From Bacteroidia bacterium (GTDB taxonomy: Bacteria > Bacteroidota > Bacteroidia > AKYH767-A > OLB10): 29,826 nt of DNA. Made by a program: the position numbers and the translations under genes. Location of the stretch: positions 1 through 29,826 of the forward strand of contig JANWID010000358.1 of assembly GCA_025450095.1 (NCBI GenBank). Reading direction: 5' to 3'. Under the pieces are notes generated by a model, which saw nothing but the letters and a program-made list of their open reading frames with translations, was not told the origin of the DNA and did no database searches. Numbering within the stretch: position 1 is the first letter of the stretch; every line of letters begins with the position of its first letter. Of the stretch, positions 23,863-29,826 are shown piece by piece.

Positions 23863-25368
23863 TTATGATTTAACCAATTCCAGCCTGTTGATTAACTCAG
23901 GCCATAGCAGGTCATATGGAATTACTTCCAGGGTTTCCAGTTCACTCTGCAATCCCAGCTGAGCAGCCTTCAGTTTGATAAAAAACTTTTCTGCGATCTG
24001 AGCTGTCTTTTTCGCATCAAAATCATATTTGATCATCACCATCAGCATCTTTATGAAATAGTAACTGCGTGGGTTTTTTTCCTTTTTGATATACCGGCTC
24101 GCATACAGCTTGAGTGCGTCACCGCGTTGTACTATTTTATCGAGATCGCCTATTTTCAGTGAAAGCACGATTTGCGCTATCATAATAGATAAATTATAAC
24201 CCGCCTTATCCTTGCTGTATAACGGTACTTCATTCAGAAATTTTGAAATATTAAATTTCCGGCTCAGTTTATCGTTATCTGATAATGTATATACCAGGAA
24301 CGATTCAAAAATTTTCCACTTCTCCTTGCTTTGCGGAGGGTAATTATTAAAGCTGGGGTGTTTGATTACCTGGTTATAAATTTCACCCGCCTTCTCGTGA
24401 TTTTTTGTATGCAGACACAAAAGGAAATGCCATTCCAGGAATATCAGCCAGTTTAATGTTCCGGGGTTGAAAAGTTCCATGCAAGTTTTTGCATACTCAT
24501 TGCCATTTTGATAATCGCGAAGGTGGAGACTACTTGAAAGTTTCTGCAAATTCATTTCTCCCAATCTTACTCTTTGAGACAAGTGAGGATTACTGTTTAA
24601 ATAATCTTCACATGCCGAAGCTACACGAATAACATTCTTAAAATCATTAATAAAATCAAAATAACGAATTCCAATCCTGTACATATTAATCCGCACAGAA
24701 TATGTATCGTGTTTTAGAACTAGGTTCTGAAGTATGGTATATGATTTTTTTGCAGTGTCAGCTAACATTGCCTGATTCGAAACAGATCTTACTATTTCAA
24801 GGATCAGTTCCTGGTTTAATTCTTCAGCTAATAATTCAGCTTTTTGAATTTCAAGGGCTTTCTTTAGTTCAATATCTAATTTTTTAAAGGATGTCTTATT
24901 TCCACTATAGCTACTGAAATAGCGAAGTTGACGTAGGGCGATGATGCTCAAATCAGTAAAAAAATGCTTTTTTGAATTGTATAAAGCCAGTTTTAGCATA
25001 TCCTCTCCTGCATTTTGCCGGTTTTGCATCAGAAGTATTGCACCAGCAAGCAAATTCTTACATGTTAAAAAATAGGCCTTATCATAAGAACTTTTGAAAC
25101 GTTTATGCGTATCCATCTGGAAAATCATATTTACCAGTTGTTCTTTCGCCCGGGTTTTCAGCATAGCAAATGTCTTGTCTCCCAATGGCTTATCATAAAT
25201 TCCGGTTTGAGCATCCGCTTCATTTTCCCAGGATTTTGATGCTAAGCCGCTAATGAGCTTGAGGTATTTTGCCCGTTCCCCAATTTCTTCTGTTCCCTCC
25301 TTGAAACGGTTCTTTTTAGTATAATTTGTTACCAAAGTGGAAATTTCTTGCAAATTTTTAAATGACAT
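23863..25368 (-). CDS. Helical repeat-like protein of unknown function
   Basis: The 501-residue cytoplasmic-looking protein has no signal peptide or membrane helix. It appears almost wholly alpha-helical, with TPR-like alternation of small and aromatic residues (for example FLEWHFLLCLHTKNHEKAGEI and SLKIGDLDKIVQRGDALKLY). I do not recognise a named family. Similar long helical proteins of unknown role are common in Bacteroidota. A well-formed promoter precedes it. The divergent small ORF at 25484 shares its upstream region, including a palindrome that could regulate both. Confidence 0.75.
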   Translation of the reverse strand: MSFKNLQEISTLVTNYTKKNRFKEGTEEIGERAKYLKLISGLASKSWENEADAQTGIYDKPLGDKTFAMLKTRAKEQLVNMIFQMDTHKRFKSSYDKAYFLTCKNLLAGAILLMQNRQNAGEDMLKLALYNSKKHFFTDLSIIALRQLRYFSSYSGNKTSFKKLDIELKKALEIQKAELLAEELNQELILEIVRSVSNQAMLADTAKKSYTILQNLVLKHDTYSVRINMYRIGIRYFDFINDFKNVIRVASACEDYLNSNPHLSQRVRLGEMNLQKLSSSLHLRDYQNGNEYAKTCMELFNPGTLNWLIFLEWHFLLCLHTKNHEKAGEIYNQVIKHPSFNNYPPQSKEKWKIFESFLVYTLSDNDKLSRKFNISKFLNEVPLYSKDKAGYNLSIMIAQIVLSLKIGDLDKIVQRGDALKLYASRYIKKEKNPRSYYFIKMLMVMIKYDFDAKKTAQIAEKFFIKLKAAQLGLQSELETLEVIPYDLLWPELINRLELVKS

Positions 25369-25405
25369 GGTCCTATATGTTATTTATTTATAGGATCAAA
25401 TGTAA

Positions 25406-25437
25406 CAAATTTATTGTCCTTTCAGTAGAAATCTCAA
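25406..25437 (-). promoter_or_regulatory. Bacteroidota-type promoter for the 501-residue helical protein
   Basis: The minus strand reads TTG (25435-25437), a 21-base spacer, then TAAATTTG (25406-25413), a full -7 match, 38 bases before the ATG. Confidence 0.6.
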
Positions 25438-25438
25438 G

Positions 25439-25480
25439 TTTTTAGGTGTTACCAAGTTTGGTATAATGATACCCTAAAAA
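25439..25480. promoter_or_regulatory. Nested palindrome in the divergent promoter region
   Basis: TTTTTAGG (25439-25446) is mirrored by CCTAAAAA (25473-25480). Inside are CCAAGTTTGG (25452-25461, CCAA/TTGG) and GGTAT-AATG-ATACC (25460-25473). It starts one base beyond the -33 of the minus-strand gene and ends three bases before the plus-strand ATG at 25484. It could be an operator for a dimeric regulator or an RNA hairpin at the start of the small ORF. Confidence 0.5.
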
Positions 25481-25483
25481 CAT

Positions 25484-25696
25484 ATGTCTCACATTAGTTT
25501 TACAACCGCAAACAACATGATTGAATTGTTAATTGCCATCCTGATAGCGTTAGGATGCAGTCCAGAAGGCCAAACAGCCGATGAGTTACGTGCCGAAAAT
25601 CCAGATGCCTACTATAGGGCAACCCAAATTCAGGAAGCGGGAAATTACCGCAGTACTGACGGAGGAGTGGTAATCGTAGAAATCGGCGGCGACTAA
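25484..25696 (+). CDS. Small secreted or lipoprotein-like protein, unknown function
   Basis: The ORF has 70 codons from ATG 25484, or 59 from the internal ATG at 25517. The latter gives MIELLIAILIALGCSPEG, a short hydrophobic run with a lipobox-like ALGC but without the usual basic N-terminus. The rest (DELRAENPDAYYRATQIQ, then GGVVIVEIGGD at the end) is polar, acidic and protein-like rather than random. A palindrome precedes it and a strong terminator follows 26 bases after the stop, which supports a transcribed unit. I do not recognise the family. It could alternatively be a leader or part of a small mobile unit. Confidence 0.55.
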   Translation: MSHISFTTANNMIELLIAILIALGCSPEGQTADELRAENPDAYYRATQIQEAGNYRSTDGGVVIVEIGGD

Positions 25697-25716
25697 AAAG
25701 AAAAAATACTCTCATT

Positions 25717-25787
25717 AAAAAAACAGGGAGGGGTCTCAATAACCGGGGGGTTAGTTTTGAGACAGCTTACTCCCTGTTATTTTTTTT
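25717..25787 (+). terminator. Three-tier Rho-independent terminator, probably bidirectional
   Basis: The outer stem pairs ACAGGGAG (25723-25730) with CTCCCTGT (25770-25777). The middle stem pairs GTCTCAA (25733-25739) with TTGAGAC (25757-25763). The inner stem pairs AACC (25741-25744) with GGTT (25749-25752) around a G-rich loop. An eight-T run follows at 25780-25787 and an A-run precedes at 25717-25723, so either strand could terminate. It closes the small ORF and lies before the promoter of the hydrolase gene. Confidence 0.85.
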
Positions 25788-25807
25788 ATTATAATGACCC
25801 TCAAGGG

Positions 25808-25840
25808 TTTGCATAGAGACTTTTTTCCTCAGTATCTTTG
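25808..25840 (+). promoter_or_regulatory. Bacteroidota-type promoter for the MBL-fold hydrolase
   Basis: TTTG (25808-25811), a 21-base spacer and TATCTTTG (25833-25840) fit the consensus fully, 21 bases before the ATG. Confidence 0.7.
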
Positions 25841-25861
25841 TTTAACTAGTACAAAGTAACC

Positions 25862-26515
25862 ATGATTAAGGTTAAATCATTCTGCTTCAATTCTTTCGAG
25901 GAAAATACGTATGTTCTTTCGGATCAGTCGAACGAATGTATCATCATCGATCCCGGCTGTCACCTGGTAAATGAAGAAGACGAACTTTCCGATTATATTG
26001 AATCCAATAACCTGAAACCAGTCAGGCTTTTAAATACCCATTGCCATATTGATCATATTCTTGGGAACAGTTTTGTTGCCCGAACATATAACCTGGAGCT
26101 CGAAATAAATGATAAGGAACTTCCGGTGCTGAATGCTTCCGGTTATGTCAGCGAAATGTACCAGATCCAGTTAAGCCCTTCTCCTATGCCCGCCAGATTC
26201 CTGAATGAAGGCGATAAAGTGTCGTTCGGAAATTCTGTGCTTGAAGTGCTCTTTACGCCTGGACATAGTCCCGGAAGCATTTCCTTTTACTCGCCTGAAA
26301 ATAATTTCGTGATATCAGGGGATGTTCTTTTTGAGCAAAGTATCGGAAGAACAGATCTGCCAGGTGGAGATTATGAAACTCTGATTGAATCCATAGTGGT
26401 AAAGCTGTTGCCGATGGATGACGACACTATTGTTTATTGCGGACATGGCAACAACACTACGATCGGTGCGGAACGCAAGCTGAATCCTTTTTTAAGAGAG
26501 CATATCCAGCATTAG
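25862..26515 (+). CDS. Metallo-beta-lactamase-fold hydrolase (glyoxalase II-like)
   Basis: The 217-residue protein has the complete two-metal site: THCHIDH (H60, H62, D64, H65), FTPGHSPGS with the third His, ISGDVLF with the bridging Asp and YCGHGNNT with the last His. The GRTDLPGGD segment is typical of the YcbL/hydroxyacylglutathione hydrolase-like group that cleaves thioesters. Standalone members often lack a defined substrate, so glyoxalase II activity is possible but unproven. It has its own promoter, and its 3' end overlaps the convergent kmo coding region by 24 nt. Confidence 0.92.
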   Translation: MIKVKSFCFNSFEENTYVLSDQSNECIIIDPGCHLVNEEDELSDYIESNNLKPVRLLNTHCHIDHILGNSFVARTYNLELEINDKELPVLNASGYVSEMYQIQLSPSPMPARFLNEGDKVSFGNSVLEVLFTPGHSPGSISFYSPENNFVISGDVLFEQSIGRTDLPGGDYETLIESIVVKLLPMDDDTIVYCGHGNNTTIGAERKLNPFLREHIQH

Positions 26516-27838
26516 TTTCTCGACTTCCGGTTGGTCCCATTTGGATTCAATTCCAGGCATGGCCATAACCCGGTCCATAATAGCATCATGCTTTTTTCCT
26601 TCATAAAATGCAGTGCTGTAAGGAAGATCGCTGAAAGTTACCATGGTGTAGAGTGGTATCCATTTGTCAGGGTGCTTTTCGCTGAACTTAGCTTCAATTT
26701 TTTTCCGCAACAGGAAATCAGGATGTCCAACAAGGTCCCGCATTTCGATAAAGTTTGCTAAAGCCAGTTCTGCGATGGCGTCACTGTTTGGTTTACGTTG
26801 CTTTTCATATTCCGGCATGATCTGTTCCCAATCATGATTGTATTTTCGAATCAACTCGTCCAGTACAACACAATCTTCAAAACCGCAATTCATACCCTGC
26901 CCGTAAAAAGGTACGATGGCATGCGCTGCGTCTCCAATGAGAAGCATGCGGTTCCGCCATGTCCACGGACTGCATTTGACAGTCATGAGTGAGCCGGTTG
27001 GATTTGTGAAAAAGTCGCTGACTAATGTTGGCATTAAGGGAACTGCATCCGGAAAAACTTTATTGAAAAAAGCAAGAAGCTCTTTTTCTCCTGTAAGCAT
27101 TTCGAATGAAGGATTTCCGTTGAACGGAAAAAACAACGTGCAGGTGAAGCTTCCATCCATATTGGGTAATGCAATCAGCATATATCCTCCACGGGGCCAG
27201 ATATGCAATGCATTTTTTTCGATCCGGTGACTTCCTCCGGGACCTGCAGGAATAACCAACTCCTTATAACCATGATCCAGGTAATGCTGTGAATAATTGT
27301 ATCGGTCGGTTAGCATCAGGCTGAGTCGTCCCGAAGAATACGCTCCGTCGGAGCTGATCAAAAGTCCGCCTGAAACATTTGATTTTTGTCCGGATACAAT
27401 ATTTTCAAAATGCGCAGTGTTTGTTTCAAGATCTACGTTTGTACATCGTTCGTTATAATGTATTACAGCACCATTTTTTTCAGCTTCGTCCATCAGCACA
27501 CAATTCAGTCCACCGCGTGAAACGGAATAAATAGCCTGGCCCTCTTTTGCATAAGGCTGGAAAACGACTGAGCCATCGGTATTGTGAATCATCCGTCCGT
27601 TCATTGGGATGGCCACCTGTTTTACAGCTTCCGCGATTCCCGCCCCGGCGAGTCCTCTCCAGCCACGGTCTGATAATGCCAGGTTGATAGATCTTCCTGC
27701 AGATATAGTTTCTTTTCGCATATCCGGACGCCGTTCGTACATGGTAACCTTATAACCGTGACGGGTAAGATAAGCCGACATCAGTGAACCGACAAGACCT
27801 GCGCCGATCAGTGTGATTTCCCTATTGCCTTGTTTCAT
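26492..27838 (-). CDS. kmo: Kynurenine 3-monooxygenase
   Basis: The 448-residue group A flavoprotein hydroxylase has the N-terminal FAD site IGAGLVGSLMSAYLTRHGY (GxGxxG at 12-17). The second FAD motif is LIGDAAHAIVPFYGQGMNCGFED (Gly302-Asp303), the segment typical of KMO. It converts L-kynurenine, NADPH and O2 to 3-hydroxykynurenine. The start codon overlaps the kynU stop by 4 nt (ATGA), so the pair is translationally coupled. The hydrophobic C-terminal tail that anchors eukaryotic KMO to mitochondria is absent, as in other bacterial forms. The gene implies aerobic metabolism. Confidence 0.96.
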   Translation of the reverse strand: MKQGNREITLIGAGLVGSLMSAYLTRHGYKVTMYERRPDMRKETISAGRSINLALSDRGWRGLAGAGIAEAVKQVAIPMNGRMIHNTDGSVVFQPYAKEGQAIYSVSRGGLNCVLMDEAEKNGAVIHYNERCTNVDLETNTAHFENIVSGQKSNVSGGLLISSDGAYSSGRLSLMLTDRYNYSQHYLDHGYKELVIPAGPGGSHRIEKNALHIWPRGGYMLIALPNMDGSFTCTLFFPFNGNPSFEMLTGEKELLAFFNKVFPDAVPLMPTLVSDFFTNPTGSLMTVKCSPWTWRNRMLLIGDAAHAIVPFYGQGMNCGFEDCVVLDELIRKYNHDWEQIMPEYEKQRKPNSDAIAELALANFIEMRDLVGHPDFLLRKKIEAKFSEKHPDKWIPLYTMVTFSDLPYSTAFYEGKKHDAIMDRVMAMPGIESKWDQPEVEKLMLDMLS

Positions 27839-29154
27839 GAATTGGTGATCGTTTCTGTAGTTACGGATGAGATAGCCTGTTGCAGGAACTGTCCAAAGCG
27901 GTAAACATCCATGAATGAATTATACATCGGAACCGGCGCGACACGGATTACATCCGGATGCCTCCAGTCAGATATTACACCTGCGGAGGTAAGAAATTCA
28001 TGAATATTTTTTCCGTGATGTTGTATTACCATCGACAACTGGCATCCTCTTTCTGAAGGAGTAATGATCTGAATATAATTTTTCCCATTCAGACCTGTAT
28101 TGATATTTTCTATTATGTATTCCAGGTAATTTGTCAGAAGTTTGCTTTTTTCTGAAAGTTTTTTCATGCCGGCAGCATCGTACAATTCCATGGAAGCCCG
28201 AAGTGCAGCCATGGAGAATACAGGCGCATTACTGAGTTGCCATCCGTCAGCCCCTTTTTTCGGAACAAAATCAATTGGCATCTGGAATCTTGTTTCCGGA
28301 TCATTGCCCCACCATCCTGCAAAGCGAGGCAAATTTGAATTTTCCGCATGTCGGTCGTGAACAAAAGCTCCTGCCACAGCACCAGGTCCGGCATTCAGGT
28401 ATTTATACGAACACCAGGCTGCAAAGTCAATGTTCCAATCATGCAGATGCAATGGTACATTTCCGGCTGCATGGGCCAGGTCAAATCCTGCAATGGCCCC
28501 CACTTTATGAGCAGCCTTAGTTATAGTTTCCATATCGAAAAGCTGCCCGGTATAATAATTAACTCCGCCAATCATGACCAGGGCCAGTTCCTCACCGAGG
28601 TTTTCAATAACATTCACAATATCTTCGGTGCGGTGTGTCTGTTCACCAGGACGCGGTTCCAGTTCCACGAGTGCTTCGGCAGGATCAAAAAGTTTGTTGC
28701 CCTCACGATTCGCGTGAAAAGCAGCTTGTGTTGCAAGCGCATACCGGTCGGATGGAAACGGACCTTTCTCAAACAGGATCTTATATCTTTTTTTATCGGG
28801 TCTGTAAAAAGAAACCATCAGAAAATGCAGGTTGGCCGTCAGTGAATTCATAACAACCACTTCATGATTCAGTGCACCTACGAGTCGCGCTGTTGATTCG
28901 CGTAAAAATTCATGATATGGAAACCAGGGATTTTTTGCGTGGAAATGCCCTTCCACTCCCAGTTTTTTCCAGTCTTCGAGTTCCTGGAGAATGTACTCTT
29001 CTGTTTTATCAGGCTGCAACCCAAGCGAGTTACCGCAAAAATAAATGGCAGGTTGACCGTTTATAACCGGAAAATGAAACCGGTTCCTGAAAGCGGAAAG
29101 TTCATCTTTCGAATCCATTGACTCGGCGAAAACCTGTGAATTTTCAAATTGCAT
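27835..29154 (-). CDS. kynU: Kynureninase
   Basis: The protein has 439 residues from ATG 29154; a TTG two codons upstream at 29160 is less likely. The fold-type I PLP enzyme shows FCGNSLGLQP near the N-terminus, the GFDLAHAAGNVPLHLHDW segment with the PLP-contacting Asp, and the Schiff-base lysine in WCSYKYLNAGPGA (Lys251). It cleaves kynurenine or 3-hydroxykynurenine to (3-hydroxy)anthranilate and alanine. Next to kmo the likely product is 3-hydroxyanthranilate, used for quinolinate/NAD synthesis or further degradation. No 3-hydroxyanthranilate dioxygenase or tryptophan dioxygenase gene is seen in this window. Confidence 0.96.
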   Translation of the reverse strand: MQFENSQVFAESMDSKDELSAFRNRFHFPVINGQPAIYFCGNSLGLQPDKTEEYILQELEDWKKLGVEGHFHAKNPWFPYHEFLRESTARLVGALNHEVVVMNSLTANLHFLMVSFYRPDKKRYKILFEKGPFPSDRYALATQAAFHANREGNKLFDPAEALVELEPRPGEQTHRTEDIVNVIENLGEELALVMIGGVNYYTGQLFDMETITKAAHKVGAIAGFDLAHAAGNVPLHLHDWNIDFAAWCSYKYLNAGPGAVAGAFVHDRHAENSNLPRFAGWWGNDPETRFQMPIDFVPKKGADGWQLSNAPVFSMAALRASMELYDAAGMKKLSEKSKLLTNYLEYIIENINTGLNGKNYIQIITPSERGCQLSMVIQHHGKNIHEFLTSAGVISDWRHPDVIRVAPVPMYNSFMDVYRFGQFLQQAISSVTTETITNS

Positions 29155-29176
29155 TTTCAATTCTGTTTTACGAGCG

Positions 29177-29208
29177 CAAAGAAACGTAACCTCCCCGTTT
29201 AAAGCAAA
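29177..29208 (-). promoter_or_regulatory. Candidate promoter for kynU-kmo
   Basis: The minus strand reads TTTG (29205-29208), a 20-base spacer, then TTTCTTTG (29177-29184), one mismatch from TAnnTTTG, 22 bases before the kynU ATG. Confidence 0.45.
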
Positions 29209-29216
29209 GGAACAGG

Positions 29217-29759
29217 TCAGATAAATCCGGTCAGCCAGACCAGGAACAGCTGTAACATCATATTTCCGTCAACTACCATGGAGTAATATTTTTTCTTCCG
29301 GATATTATGCGTATTCAGTATAACCAATGCCGCAACGGCTGCCGATACCAGCAATGCAATCGCATATGCGAAAGAAGGTCCGGTAACCAGGAAGGGATCT
29401 GAGAGCACCAGCACTACAAATACCGCCAATGCAAACAGGGCCAAATGCTGGGTTCTTTTTTCACCAAATTTCAATGCGATGGTTTCCATTCCCGCTACCC
29501 TGTCAGGTTCCAGGTCACGCAGATCATATATAACGGCCAGTGAATATATGAAAAATAACCGCCGGAGAAACATGAAAATAATTTCCGATTCAAGAAGCCC
29601 CGAATTGTATTCAGTCAGGGGAAGCAATACTGTGGCTACCGCCCATGTTAATGAAAGAATGATATTTTTCAGTAGCAGGTTTCGACGCAGGCCCTCCCAG
29701 GTTTTACCGTTATGACGGAAGGGACTAGTATAAGCCAAAGAAAAAAGGGAAGCACTCAT
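29217..29759 (-). CDS. UbiA-family prenyltransferase, short or 5'-broken
   Basis: The visible 180 residues match the C-terminal half of UbiA-type integral membrane prenyltransferases: several hydrophobic helices and the second aspartate-rich motif DLRDLEPDRVAGMET. The family is normally about 280-300 residues with a first Asp-rich motif near the N-terminus, which is missing here. The only ATG is at 29759, and the frame upstream meets TGA at 29796-29798 and again at 29805-29807. The residues just upstream (LTACSWQHRLVF) would continue a plausible membrane segment, so the gene may be frameshifted or nonsense-mutated. Otherwise this is a genuinely short form starting at 29759. The rest lies beyond the window. 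Confidence 0.65.
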   Translation of the reverse strand: MSASLFSLAYTSPFRHNGKTWEGLRRNLLLKNIILSLTWAVATVLLPLTEYNSGLLESEIIFMFLRRLFFIYSLAVIYDLRDLEPDRVAGMETIALKFGEKRTQHLALFALAVFVVLVLSDPFLVTGPSFAYAIALLVSAAVAALVILNTHNIRKKKYYSMVVDGNMMLQLFLVWLTGFI

Positions 29760-29826
29760 GAATACAAGCCGGTGCTGCCAGCTGCATGCAGTAAGTCATC
29801 CGACTCAAAGAATAACTGAGATGCCC

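Noticed and set aside
25462..25467. TATAAT as an E. coli-type -10 element
   Set aside because: It is part of the palindrome, lacks a -35 partner, and the phylum uses TAnnTTTG.
28348..28845. 165-codon open frame opposite kynU
   Set aside because: Antisense to conserved kynureninase sequence; no independent coding support.
29796..29807. TGA read as tryptophan in the UbiA-type gene
   Set aside because: Other genes in the window use TGA as their stop codon (for example those ending at 4592, 11359 and 21534), so a changed genetic code is not supported.

Overview
The window reads as chromosomal DNA of a Bacteroidota bacterium, probably an oxygen-using gliding or type IX-secreting relative of Bacteroidales or Flavobacteriia. 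Three things support this: the gene order rng - hup // mutY - ssb - gldD, which is typical of the phylum; several promoters of the phylum-specific TTTG-N18-21-TAnnTTTG type; and almost no Shine-Dalgarno sequences. An O2-dependent kynurenine 3-monooxygenase argues against a strict anaerobe. No rRNA, tRNA, IS element, prophage or CRISPR array is visible.

Layout. 1-597: 3' end of a dihydrolipoamide dehydrogenase gene, then a repeat-rich spacer. 741-2209 (-): a family-2 glycosyltransferase (GT2) and a class I methyltransferase overlapping by 4 nt. 2319-11359 (+): an AT-rich, tightly packed run of five genes with an envelope-glycan look: an anchored jelly-roll/FG-GAP protein, a GH16-like lipoprotein, a GT-C-like membrane protein ending in the same jelly-roll module, a membrane-tethered SGNH hydrolase, and a second polytopic GT-C-like protein. 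11360-14303 (-): a GtrB-type GT2 and the two subunits of a 3-oxoacid CoA-transferase. These two subunit genes are separated by a four-helix-bundle (23S rRNA intervening-sequence protein family) gene flanked by inverted arrays of one octanucleotide. 14412-19834 (-): class A penicillin-binding protein, RNase G with a structured leader, a 29-residue highly basic protein, a TPR protein and HU. 19920-23275 (+): mutY, ssb, gldD and a dipeptide-epimerase-like enolase-superfamily enzyme. 23293-25368 (-): a GNAT acetyltransferase and a helical protein of unknown function. 25484-26515 (+): a small secreted-type ORF with an elaborate terminator, then a metallo-beta-lactamase-fold hydrolase. 26492-29759 (-): kmo, kynU and a short or broken UbiA-type prenyltransferase.

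How the genes may work together. The GtrB-type GT2 and the other GT2 would load a sugar on a polyprenyl phosphate. The two GT-C-like proteins would use such donors outside the cytoplasmic membrane. The SGNH and GH16-like proteins would trim, acylate or deacylate the product, and the jelly-roll/FG-GAP protein would bind it. This is inference from domain content and proximity. kynU and kmo form a translationally coupled pair of the kynurenine pathway. The two most unusual features are the inverted-array four-helix-bundle insert at 12962-13606 and the five-gene envelope cluster at 2319-11359.
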